Assembly: GCA_036012125.1 (NCBI GenBank)
Contig: DASCOS010000020.1
Coordinates: forward strand, 62,001-126,000
Direction of reading: 5' to 3'
Length of the DNA: 64,000 nt
DNA from: Vicinamibacterales bacterium
Lineage (GTDB): Bacteria > Acidobacteriota > Vicinamibacteria > Vicinamibacterales > UBA823
Shown piece by piece: positions 51,798 to 60,450 of this stretch. The notes under the pieces were generated by a model. It searched no databases and was not told the origin of the DNA. It worked only from the letters and a program-made list of their open reading frames with translations. The position numbers were made by a program, and so were the translations under genes. Every line of letters starts with the position of its first letter. The first letter of the stretch is position 1.

Positions 51798-53351
51798 ATG
51801 AATAAGTCTAAATCGACGTTGGGTCTGGCCATCATTGCTGTGATCTTCCTCATTCCGTCATCCACAGCAGCACAAGAACCTGTTTACTGGGACGTCGTCG
51901 ATGACATTCGGTCCGAAGGGTTTGACAACTCTCACGTCATGGAGAGCGCGGGCTATCTGGCCGATGTCATTGGCCCACGTTTCACCGGTTCTCCAAACAT
52001 GCGCCAAGCACAAGAATGGGCCTTGGCCCGCATGACCGAATTCGGTCTCTCCAGCGTCGAGAAAGAAGCTTGGGGTGAGGAGACCGTGGGTTGGGAGATT
52101 CAACGGGTGTCGGTGCACATGACCGCGCCCGATTACCAGATGGTGATCGCCTACCCGTTCGCCTTGACTCCCGGTACGAGTGGGCCCATCGTGACGAATG
52201 CCGTTATCGCAACCATCCGGACCTCTGAAGATTTTGACCGGTATCGGGGTCAGCTCGACGGAGCTGTCGTCCTATCCACACCACCGATGCCAATGGGTCC
52301 ACGTTTCACACAAGACGCGTTCCGGCACGACGAGGAATCACTAGGCGTCTTTGAAACCGAGGGAATTGACCTCCTGATTCGCCGCCATGCGAGAGGCCAG
52401 CTCGAGCAATCGAACTTTCAGCGGGAGGAAATCTCTGCTGACGAAGTTGAAGACTTCTACAAGGCTGAAGGAGTGGCCGTGGTGCTCACGGCGAGCATCG
52501 GAAGTGACGGCACTGTGTATGCAACCGGACATCCGACGACACGGAACAGGCGAACCCGCGCAGGGATCCAGAGCGCGCTACCGACACTCGCCGTTGCGAC
52601 GGAGCACTATAACCGTATCTACCGGATTCTCGAGCGTGGTATCCCGGTCACAATGGACGTCGACATTCGCATCGGTTTCGACGAATCGGATCCAACGGGC
52701 TACAACATCATTGGGGAAATTCCAGGAACTGACCTAGCCGATGAAGTCGTGATGATCGGTGCGCACATAGATTCCTGGCATACCGGCACCGGCGCTACTG
52801 ACAACGCGAGCGGTGTGTCCGTTGTGCTCGAGGCAATGCGCATTCTCAAGGCTATCGGCGCTCAGCCACGGCGCACGATTCGCGTAGCGCTCTGGAGCCA
52901 GGAAGAGCTTGGCCACAGGGGTTCTCGGGGCTACATACGACACCACTTCGGAGAAGACGGTGTCTACACACCCGACTACGATAAGTTCTCGGTCTATTTC
53001 AACATGGACAACGGCACGGGCCAGTTCCGTGGCGTCCACACTCAGGGCAACGCCCAAGCGACACCGATCCTCCAAGCCTGGATGACCCCGTTTCATGACC
53101 TACAGGTGAAGACAATCTCTCTCTTCAGTAACACGGGAACCGATCATCTGTCCTATAACAGGGTGGGACTACCCGGATTCCAATTCATCCAAGACCGGAT
53201 CGACTACCGAGCAAGAACCCACCACTTCAACATGGACGTCTACGATAGGCTCCTTCCACGCGACCTGATGATTAACTCGGTAGTCATGGCGAGCTTCGCG
53301 TATCACGCCGCGATGAGAGAGGGAACGTTCCCTCGGCCCCGTACCGACTAA
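51798..53351 (+). CDS. Exported M28-family metallopeptidase
   Basis: 517 aa with signal peptide (LAIIAVIFLIPSSTAAQ). The zinc-peptidase core shows MIGAHIDSWHTGTGATDNASG (His and bridging Asp), LWSQEELGHRGSRGY (catalytic Glu pair), FNMDNGTGQFRG (Asp) and FSNTGTDHLSYNRVGLPGF (last His). A PA-like insertion (about residues 110-290) precedes it. ATG 51798 has AGGGGA upstream; the frame is open to 51705, but the signal peptide fixes the start. Likely a periplasmic or secreted aminopeptidase/carboxypeptidase. Confidence 0.9.
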   Translation: MNKSKSTLGLAIIAVIFLIPSSTAAQEPVYWDVVDDIRSEGFDNSHVMESAGYLADVIGPRFTGSPNMRQAQEWALARMTEFGLSSVEKEAWGEETVGWEIQRVSVHMTAPDYQMVIAYPFALTPGTSGPIVTNAVIATIRTSEDFDRYRGQLDGAVVLSTPPMPMGPRFTQDAFRHDEESLGVFETEGIDLLIRRHARGQLEQSNFQREEISADEVEDFYKAEGVAVVLTASIGSDGTVYATGHPTTRNRRTRAGIQSALPTLAVATEHYNRIYRILERGIPVTMDVDIRIGFDESDPTGYNIIGEIPGTDLADEVVMIGAHIDSWHTGTGATDNASGVSVVLEAMRILKAIGAQPRRTIRVALWSQEELGHRGSRGYIRHHFGEDGVYTPDYDKFSVYFNMDNGTGQFRGVHTQGNAQATPILQAWMTPFHDLQVKTISLFSNTGTDHLSYNRVGLPGFQFIQDRIDYRARTHHFNMDVYDRLLPRDLMINSVVMASFAYHAAMREGTFPRPRTD

Positions 53352-53487
53352 ACGGCCGACTGAGCGCTTGGCCGATTAGATGGACTCGTGACGAGGCCTG
53401 TCGAGGTGAGGCTGTGTACTATAACTTCTAATGTCGCCAGCCTTAGCTCGTGCTCAACCGACAAACTCAGACAGAGCGCGGCGGCCT

Positions 53488-53511
53488 TAAACCCCGTCGC
53501 GACAGGGTTTA
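53488..53511. repeat. 24-bp dyad in the M28-aminotransferase gap
   Basis: TAAACCC and GGGTTTA flank a second small palindrome GTCGCGAC, so the two arms are almost continuous. It could be an operator for the class V gene 127 bp downstream or a stable RNA hairpin after the peptidase gene. There is no T-run, so simple intrinsic termination is unlikely. Confidence 0.4.
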
Positions 53512-53547
53512 GACTTCCCCTCCAGGCTCGCTACACCGGTCCGCTGC

Positions 53548-53564
53548 CCGAATAGGCAATTCGG
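53548..53564. repeat. Short 6-bp hairpin upstream of the class V gene
   Basis: CCGAAT and ATTCGG around a 5-base loop, 75 bp before the ATG at 53639. Together with the dyad at 53488-53511 it makes this 287-bp gap (53352-53638) the most structured intergenic region here. No gene is seen in the gap. Confidence 0.35.
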
Positions 53565-53638
53565 TGGTTGCTCCGTCAGATTTCGGCTATGATGCCCGTA
53601 CGTGGGACCCATTTCTCCAAATTCGAAGGAGTTCGACA

Positions 53639-54928
53639 ATGACCGCGCACGCACGACGAGACGGTGACGGAATTAGCCGACGAAATTTTTCCCGCTTATT
53701 GGCCGTCGGTGGCTCAGCTGCCCTCCTCGGCAAAACGGGTATTGCATTTGAACGGCCGGCGCCACTCCCCCAGACCCCAGCCTCGCCTGATGAAGCTTTC
53801 TGGCGGTCCGTGCGCGAGCAGTTCCCAATGCCGACGAATATCAGCGTTATGAATGCGGCCAATCTCTGCCCATCCTCGCTGCCGGCTCTTGAGGCAATGT
53901 ACGAAAACACAAAGGACGTGGATGGCAATCCATCGTTCCAGAACCGTGCCAAGATGGGAGAGGGCAAGGTTAATACGCGTAAAATCCTTGCCGATTATCT
54001 ACACACGACGCCAGAACAGATCGTTATAACCCGCAACACAAGCGAGGGCAATAACCTAGTATCGAGTGGCGTCGAACTCACAGCGAACGACGAAGTCATC
54101 ATCTTCAACCACAACCATCCCAGCAACAACGTGGCCTGGAAGGAAAAGGCGAAACGCTACGGCTTTACGGTAACCGAGCTCGAAGTTGTAAATCCTCATC
54201 CGGGACCCGATTACTACATTGATCTCGTTCGTCGCTCGATCACAGCGCGTACCAAGCTCCTGTCGTTCACACATCTAACAAATACGGTGGGCGACCTTTT
54301 CCCAGCAAAAGCACTTTGTCAGTTGGCCCACGAGCATGGTGTCCTGGTTCTCGTGGACGGCGCGCAAAGCTTTGGACTAATGGACGTCAACCTCAGCGAC
54401 ATGCAGCCAGATTTCTACACGGGTAGCGCACATAAGTGGCCGTGTGGTCCAAAAGAAACAGGCGTTCTCTTTATCAACAATCGAACACACGACAAGATCT
54501 GGCCAAGTATTCACAGTGCCGGACGGGGAGACGTCGGTATCTCGCGGACTTTCGAGAGTTTTGGCCAACGTGATGAACCAGCAATTATCGCTTTCGGCGA
54601 GGCACTAAGATTCCAACAGCGGATCGGCATGAAGACGGTCCAAGCCCGTTCCCAAGAATTGGCTCAGTCATTGATGGAACAGCTTAGGACAATCGAAGGC
54701 GTGACCTTAACGACAAGCCAGGACCCGACACTGTCTCAGGCTGTCGTGGTCTTCGAAGTCACCGGTATCGATGCAAGGAAACTGTACAACGCGCTTTACG
54801 ACAACGAGAAGATAGGCACCGCGGGTCGTGCTAACGGCTTACGAATTTCGCCGCACTTCTACAATCTCCATTCTGAGATCGACCGTACCGTTGCGGCAAT
54901 AAAGCATTACATGACGACTGGTGTGTAG
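53639..54928 (+). CDS. Tat-exported class V aminotransferase-fold PLP protein
   Basis: 429 aa. A twin-arginine signal (SRRNFSRLLAVGGSAALLG, about residues 13-31) precedes a class V (NifS/isopenicillin-N-epimerase-like) domain. Seen: ITRNTSEGNNLV (cofactor loop), LVDGAQSFGLMDV with the PLP-aspartate, and GSAHKWPCGPKETGVLF with the Schiff-base lysine. AAGGAG sits 7 nt before the ATG. Such Tat-tagged class V enzymes (for example EgtE-like or epimerase-like) are known; the folded export explains how a cofactor enzyme reaches the periplasm. Substrate unknown. Confidence 0.88.
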   Translation: MTAHARRDGDGISRRNFSRLLAVGGSAALLGKTGIAFERPAPLPQTPASPDEAFWRSVREQFPMPTNISVMNAANLCPSSLPALEAMYENTKDVDGNPSFQNRAKMGEGKVNTRKILADYLHTTPEQIVITRNTSEGNNLVSSGVELTANDEVIIFNHNHPSNNVAWKEKAKRYGFTVTELEVVNPHPGPDYYIDLVRRSITARTKLLSFTHLTNTVGDLFPAKALCQLAHEHGVLVLVDGAQSFGLMDVNLSDMQPDFYTGSAHKWPCGPKETGVLFINNRTHDKIWPSIHSAGRGDVGISRTFESFGQRDEPAIIAFGEALRFQQRIGMKTVQARSQELAQSLMEQLRTIEGVTLTTSQDPTLSQAVVVFEVTGIDARKLYNALYDNEKIGTAGRANGLRISPHFYNLHSEIDRTVAAIKHYMTTGV

Positions 54929-55173
54929 GGAATCGCTTTCCACTGAAGCCTAACGGATGCCGGGTCTTGACAACCCCTGGCACTGCCCTTTCTGAGGGTT
55001 CACTCTCCCCCCTCAGGGGATCCTACGGCGAACGTGGGGCCTCTCCTCAGCTCTCTGCAGTGAACACTAACTGCCGATCGGCTGTAGACGCTGGCTCGAT
55101 GCAAACTAACGTAGGGGCGGAGAGTGCGAGATGGCTGATGAGAAGGATCGTAATAATTGCACCGTGAACCCTC

Positions 55174-56460
55174 ATGTCTAAGACGCTAACGATCACTGAC
55201 AATCGCACCGGGAAGCAATACGAGATTCCGATTGAGCACGGCGCGATCCGTGCCATGGACCTGCGTCAAATCAAGACGAATGCTGACGATTTTGGTCTTA
55301 AGACATACGACCCGGCGTTGATGAACACCGCTAACTGTGTAAGTCGAATTACCGATATTGACGGTGATCGTGGCGTGTTACTTTACCGCGGCTACCCAAT
55401 TGAACAATTGGCAGAGAATAGTGATTTTCTCGAAACCGCCTACTTGCTACTTTCCGGCGAGCTGCCAACCACGGCGCAACTTAATAAGTGGAAGACTAAC
55501 GTTACGCTCCATTCAATGCTTCACGAGAACGTCAAGAAGTTTATGGAAGGCTTCCGCTACGATGCTCACCCGATGGGCATCTTTCTGAGTACGGTTGGTG
55601 CCCTTTCAACCTTCTATCCAGACGCTAAGGACATTTTCGACGAGCAGTCGCGCCTCACTCAGACAGTCCGCCTCATCGCAAAGGTGCCCAGCATAGCAGC
55701 CTATGCTTTTCGACATAGTCAAGGCTTGCCCTATATTCCCCCTGATAACGAACTCAGTTTCACTGGGAACTTTCTAAATATGCTGTTCCGCATGGCCGAA
55801 CTGAAGTATCAACCGAATCCAGTGCTAGAGCGCGCCCTCGACGTTTTATTCATCCTGCACGCCGATCATGAACAAAACTGCAGTACGACCGCTATGCGGA
55901 CAATTGGCAGTTCGCATTCCGATCCGTACTCAGCATTAACCGGTGCAGCTGCAGCCCTCTACGGCCCACTCCATGGAGGCGCAAATGAAGCAGTGCTAAA
56001 GATGCTATCGGAGATCGGTACCGTTGATAACGTACCAAAGATAATCAAGAGCGTGAAGAGCGGAGAAAAAAAATTAATGGGGTTCGGTCACCGGGTCTAT
56101 AAATCGTACGACCCACGTGCCAAAATCATTAAGCAGACTGCCGATTCTGTCTTCTCCGTAACAAAGCAGAACTCGAGACTTGATATCGCACTTGAGCTCG
56201 AACGAATTGCCCTGCAAGATGACTATTTCATCAAACGTCGTTTGTATCCGAACGTTGATTTTTACTCAGGCCTGATCTACGAAGCCATGGGCTTCCAGCC
56301 GGCTATGTTCCCGGTACTATTTGCTATCCCCAGAACTGTCGGCTGGATCGCTCAGTGGGAGGAAATGCTACTCGACACCGAACAAAAGATTTCGCGACCT
56401 AGACAACTCTACGTTGGCGCGACACAACGCGATTATGTAAATCGAGAAAACCGTTCCTAG
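55174..56460 (+). CDS. gltA: Citrate synthase
   Basis: Type II citrate synthase condensing acetyl-CoA and oxaloacetate, 428 aa. A beta-rich N-terminus (TITDNRTGKQYEIPI) is followed by GVLLYRGYPIEQLAE. Active-site residues are His in YGPLHGGANEAV, His in GFGHRVYKSYDPRA and Asp in NVDFYSGLIYEAMG. The ATG at 55174 has no clear Shine-Dalgarno. The 245 bp upstream contain a TTGACA hexamer at 54967 and several short GC hairpins but no gene. Converges on the outer-membrane protein gene 12 bp away. Confidence 0.97.
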   Translation: MSKTLTITDNRTGKQYEIPIEHGAIRAMDLRQIKTNADDFGLKTYDPALMNTANCVSRITDIDGDRGVLLYRGYPIEQLAENSDFLETAYLLLSGELPTTAQLNKWKTNVTLHSMLHENVKKFMEGFRYDAHPMGIFLSTVGALSTFYPDAKDIFDEQSRLTQTVRLIAKVPSIAAYAFRHSQGLPYIPPDNELSFTGNFLNMLFRMAELKYQPNPVLERALDVLFILHADHEQNCSTTAMRTIGSSHSDPYSALTGAAAALYGPLHGGANEAVLKMLSEIGTVDNVPKIIKSVKSGEKKLMGFGHRVYKSYDPRAKIIKQTADSVFSVTKQNSRLDIALELERIALQDDYFIKRRLYPNVDFYSGLIYEAMGFQPAMFPVLFAIPRTVGWIAQWEEMLLDTEQKISRPRQLYVGATQRDYVNRENRS

Positions 56461-56472
56461 CTCTGTCGGTGG

Positions 56473-57264
56473 TCACCGTGGCAAACGAAAACTGAGACCC
56501 ATTCCGATAAACACATCCTCAGTTTGTCCAACGAGACCCCTCCCGATGTATAGGTCGAGTTGGACAATATCCGTTAGTAAAAACGTGAGACCGCTGTCCA
56601 CTGCAATAAACCCTTCACTGGTCACCGTGTTACCCGTTTGCTTCTCATTCCCGAAGAATTCGAAGAACGCACTTAGGCGATCGGTTAGCCCTAGGCCGAG
56701 CGCCATCGAGTACAACGTAAGCTGATCGCGCTCGGGGTTACCAGCGGATGATTCCCACTTCGCTCCAACGTTATAACCGAGCGACAGTTTCGGAGACAGT
56801 TCGTGGGCGAATGCTACAAGAAACGAGGGGTCGATACCATTACTGGAATACTTGTCGCCCCCGGTCGGGAGCGATAATCCCCCAAGCAGTGCCATCTCTG
56901 GCCGCCAGCCATCAGCACGCTCGATAAGATTGACCTTGGCACCTAGGTGACTATCACCCAGCCCCAGGCTTCCCTCTTTCCCGACTACACCAGCGTGGCC
57001 AATACGAAGTTCCGTACGGCTACCAAGACCAATGCGGAGCAAAGTCCCTGGTACTTCATAACCGTTCACTTCACCATCACGAGCCAGAAGGTATCCCGTC
57101 TCCACCTGCAGCAGACCTCGTGCAACAACCGTAGCCGACTCGGTCTGGTCCGGACGGTCGGTAGTCAGTACCGGCGATTGGGCAATTGCGCGCTCACTGC
57201 CGACTGCTAGAAATATCAAGAAGGGTAACAGTCGCACGTTCTTACTGACGGGCACGAATCTCAT
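56473..57264 (-). CDS. Outer-membrane beta-barrel-like protein (MetA-pathway/transporter family)
   Basis: 263 aa. A signal peptide (LLPFLIFLAVGSERAIAQ) is followed by VLTTDRPDQTESATVV, the start signature of the 'MetA-pathway of phenol degradation' putative outer-membrane family, and alternating beta-strand segments (GLLQVETGYLLARDG, RTELRIGHAG, LSLGYNVGAKW, LDLYIGRGL) ending in a C-terminal strand FIGMGLSFRLPR. ATG 57264 is preferred to a GTG at 57273; both overlap the upstream gene by about 25-32 bp. A role in phenol metabolism is a name only. Confidence 0.82.
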   Translation of the reverse strand: MRFVPVSKNVRLLPFLIFLAVGSERAIAQSPVLTTDRPDQTESATVVARGLLQVETGYLLARDGEVNGYEVPGTLLRIGLGSRTELRIGHAGVVGKEGSLGLGDSHLGAKVNLIERADGWRPEMALLGGLSLPTGGDKYSSNGIDPSFLVAFAHELSPKLSLGYNVGAKWESSAGNPERDQLTLYSMALGLGLTDRLSAFFEFFGNEKQTGNTVTSEGFIAVDSGLTFLLTDIVQLDLYIGRGLVGQTEDVFIGMGLSFRLPR

Positions 57265-58213
57265 GTGATACACGTGCTAGCTTAAGTAGGAGGATTTCCA
57301 TTTCAGCCTCATAAGTGTGTCTAGCTAATTGCCCTACCTGTGCCTTCAGCACCTCAACCTCAAGCTCTAAAATGTTTCGTTGGTCGAGAAGGCCAGCTAG
57401 CCTCTGATCTGATAATTGGTCTGCCTCCACCGAACGGTCCAGAAATACGCGCCTCGCCAAAGTACCATCGAGTCCTGGCTCGCCAGCTACCTTGCCGACG
57501 CCATCACCAGTGTCATCGAGGATTGGACGTTCTGTCGACACACGACCCTGCTGCTCATACCACCGCCCTACGCCGCTACTGGCCCGCGTGAAAGCCTCCC
57601 ATATCGACACCCGTCCATCTTTATCGAAATCGCTAGCTTCAGTTTTGAACGCCTCGACGAAGAAGGCAGCGAATTGCGTCTCGTAGCGCTGCTCAGGACT
57701 GTTAGTGGCAGTGATGACAATTCGTCGTTCACCAGTCAGGTACTCTAAAAACGGAAAGCTGGCAGATGTCGTATTCGCAAAAATGAGCCGTCCCGGCAGG
57801 GGTTCCAGAAGGCTGCGCCATTCGGCCGCATCGAGGTCTGGGCCGACAAGATTAAATTTGGCATCGATACCATCGAAGGTGCCGTGGCCAATGAGTACGA
57901 CGAGTAACGTAGCATCATCGCTGAGACGCCGAGCCAGGGTTCTCGTTACCTGACGGATACCTTCCTGAGAAGCACGCCCCACGCGAGGCCCAGGGATTTC
58001 GGCTAGAACGAACAAATCTTCTTCTTGGAAATGTAAATCGCTGCGAAGAGAAGATACGAGCGCACCACGCCAACGATCGTACCGTTCTGCGTACGGCGAT
58101 CCTCCGGACGCGCCAGAGACAATCAGCGCAAACCTTTGTTGCGCCGACGTAGACGCTCCAGCACTGACAATAAAAAGCACTGAAATCAGGAGGCGTCTAC
58201 ACCACCCACTCAT
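57242..58213 (-). CDS. Exported C13/caspase-like protein lacking the catalytic cysteine
   Basis: 323 aa with a signal peptide (LISVLFIVSAGASTSAQ). The alpha/beta core has the catalytic-type His in VVLIGHGTFDG, but the strand where cysteine should follow reads LIFANTTSASFPFL with no Cys. IVITATNSPEQRYETQFAAFF and SDFDKDGRVSIWEAF (an EF-like Asp loop) follow, and a coiled coil (DQRNILELEVEVLKAQVGQ) ends the protein. The ATG overlaps the VWA gene stop by four bases. Such Cys-less relatives recur next to DUF4175/VWA genes in Acidobacteria. Probably a non-proteolytic scaffold. Confidence 0.75.
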   Translation of the reverse strand: MSGWCRRLLISVLFIVSAGASTSAQQRFALIVSGASGGSPYAERYDRWRGALVSSLRSDLHFQEEDLFVLAEIPGPRVGRASQEGIRQVTRTLARRLSDDATLLVVLIGHGTFDGIDAKFNLVGPDLDAAEWRSLLEPLPGRLIFANTTSASFPFLEYLTGERRIVITATNSPEQRYETQFAAFFVEAFKTEASDFDKDGRVSIWEAFTRASSGVGRWYEQQGRVSTERPILDDTGDGVGKVAGEPGLDGTLARRVFLDRSVEADQLSDQRLAGLLDQRNILELEVEVLKAQVGQLARHTYEAEMEILLLKLARVSHEIRARQ

Positions 58214-60426
58214 CGCATTCCCCATTGTCGTCGCAGAAGCCATTCGACCGACGGCAGGAATACCAGAAGCAGAAATACCCAAACATTGTTCCAGAGATCA
58301 AGTCGGACCGACGTTGCCGAAACTGTCGCATTCTCCCGTAACTGCCCAGGTAATTCGCCCAGCGCATCAACAGGCACAACGGCACCTCCTGTTCGCTCGG
58401 CCAGCCTCGCCAGCACTTCGCTATTCATGCGTGGGTCAGTTAGCTCACGATCACTACCACCGACAAGGACCCGGGTCTCCACGCTTCCAAGACTGGACGA
58501 TTCTTGGTCAGCCCGCACGTCAATGCGATAAACACCGGATTGCGCCGGTGTGAACTTTGCCGTGTACCGCCCTGCCACAGCGTCGGTCAAGCTAGGTCGT
58601 ATCTCCTGGATATCACCAGCCGGCCCAGTCACGCGCACTGTTATCGACGCATTAGCGACGGTCTCATAAGTCGAGTCGCGACTCGAAATCTCCAGATGCA
58701 CGACCTCACCAGCAACGCGGCCTCCCTCCGTCGAGACGGTTACTGGACCGGGCGCGATCTCTGAGAGCCAGCGGACCGTCTGTTTCCAGAACGTATCGTA
58801 GGTATCGTCATGTGAGGGAAGAAGCATCTTCCACCGCCACGATGCTTCTCCAGTAAACACCATGGTCCGCCCACGACCATACCGCTGCACAGCGATCAGA
58901 GGGTATAAGCCGCCACCGGCGCCGACCGTGTGTGCGAGCACCGATGCCCCAGGTTTCGGGTCGCCGAGTGCGGCAACTCCAGCCAGCGGGGGCACCGCAT
59001 CCCACCTGGCTCGATTGATGTCAGCTGTCGTTCCTAAACGCATGAGGCCGTGATTCGCGCCGGCGGCGGTCAAGCTCACGGTGTTAGGCTCACGGACCGC
59101 GCCTTGAGCAATTGTCGTGGTGCGACTAGCCAGGTACAAAGGAAGAATTGTCTCAATTGGAGTGCTCGCCAGGCCACGACCTACAAATGCCTGCGCTCCA
59201 AACACTAGTAAACCGCCTCCCCGCTTCGACACAAAATCAACCGTCATGTTGAGCTGGTCTGGCGAAAAAAATTCCGCAGGAGTGTTTGCCAAAACGACGG
59301 CATCGTAGAAGAAGAGCGCGGAACGATTCTGAGGATAACCCGTCGAGAGCGCGGGCGTCCGATCGGTATCCCCCTGAATGTAAAAAGTGTTCTGTCCTCG
59401 GTCGTTAGCACCCTTCAGCACGACCGAATCTAACTCAATCCCTTCGTCCTGGAGCCAAGCCCGCTTAAGGAAACTGTGGTCATAACCTGGGGCGCCTTCA
59501 ACCAATAACACCCGCCGCAGTCGACCTGACGGTGGCACAAGCACACGCATGGCATTGTTGTCCGGGGTCAACTCAGTCGGGTCGACAGGCAACTCAACTG
59601 TGTAGCGCGTCGCAACGTCTGATTTCGGAGATACACGGAACACGATTGGTAAAGGCGCACCTGATTCGGCTGGGGTCACCCAATCCAGTTGGACTAACCG
59701 CCCATCTTCCAGAAGCCTGACCTCGATTGGCTCCTTGCCAAATCCATGACTGACAACGGACGCGCTCAAATCAACAACAGAGTTGGCCAAGTTGGCTGGC
59801 CCGACCGACACATCCAGCACCTCACGGTCTCGTTCGATAACCGCCCGACCGACACCGACAGTAAACACCGGAAAAGCACCGGCACCCGAGACCTTGACTG
59901 ACTCGCTGCCTGTCTCTCCGCCATCGGAAACGACAATCACACCAGCAACGGTTCGCCCACGGTAGCGCTCACGAACACCACGTAAGGCACCCTGAAGATC
60001 ACTTTGGCGAGCGTCAGCTCGAAGATTAGTCGGCTCGACCGGGGTGAGTAATTCACCAAAGCCTAGTAGGTCTACATCGAAGACTTCGCCAACACTTGGT
60101 AGCAGAACCTCCTCAACCAATCGTGACGCTTCGTCGATCCGACGGTGGCCGTCATCATTAGCATCCTTCAAGCGCATACTGCGTGAAACATCAACGAGAA
60201 TCGGCACGATTGCATCGAGACGATCGGTAGACGGCTCAAGTAGAACGGGACGTTGCAAGATCAAGATCAATAGGAGTAGCACTGATAGCCGGAGTGACAT
60301 CAATACCGACCGAAGTCCAATCGATATCGGCACGAGCGGTCTCCAGTAGGCACGCAACGTCACCCCAACCGCACCAATTACCAGTATCGCAATCAGCCAC
60401 CAAGGCATCAACGCATCAAAAACCAT
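58210..60426 (-). CDS. Membrane VWA-domain protein with glutamine-amidotransferase-like module
   Basis: 738 aa. Two N-terminal helices (about residues 8-60) anchor it. A von Willebrand A domain follows with an intact MIDAS start PILVDVSRSM and VIVVSDGGETGS. The central part (from RRVLLVEGAPGYDHSFLKRAW, through VFGAQAFVGRG) resembles the class I amidotransferase-like fold seen in this family, without a clear Cys-His-Glu triad. A C-terminal Ig-like region and a final helix (WVFLLLVFLPSVEWLL) complete it. ATG 60426 has AGGAG at 5 nt; a GTG at 60432 is too close to it. Sits between DUF4175 and C13-like genes. Function unknown. Confidence 0.82.
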   Translation of the reverse strand: MVFDALMPWWLIAILVIGAVGVTLRAYWRPLVPISIGLRSVLMSLRLSVLLLLILILQRPVLLEPSTDRLDAIVPILVDVSRSMRLKDANDDGHRRIDEASRLVEEVLLPSVGEVFDVDLLGFGELLTPVEPTNLRADARQSDLQGALRGVRERYRGRTVAGVIVVSDGGETGSESVKVSGAGAFPVFTVGVGRAVIERDREVLDVSVGPANLANSVVDLSASVVSHGFGKEPIEVRLLEDGRLVQLDWVTPAESGAPLPIVFRVSPKSDVATRYTVELPVDPTELTPDNNAMRVLVPPSGRLRRVLLVEGAPGYDHSFLKRAWLQDEGIELDSVVLKGANDRGQNTFYIQGDTDRTPALSTGYPQNRSALFFYDAVVLANTPAEFFSPDQLNMTVDFVSKRGGGLLVFGAQAFVGRGLASTPIETILPLYLASRTTTIAQGAVREPNTVSLTAAGANHGLMRLGTTADINRARWDAVPPLAGVAALGDPKPGASVLAHTVGAGGGLYPLIAVQRYGRGRTMVFTGEASWRWKMLLPSHDDTYDTFWKQTVRWLSEIAPGPVTVSTEGGRVAGEVVHLEISSRDSTYETVANASITVRVTGPAGDIQEIRPSLTDAVAGRYTAKFTPAQSGVYRIDVRADQESSSLGSVETRVLVGGSDRELTDPRMNSEVLARLAERTGGAVVPVDALGELPGQLRENATVSATSVRLDLWNNVWVFLLLVFLPSVEWLLRRQWGMR

Positions 60427-60450
60427 CGTCACTCCTGGCTACCACACGAA

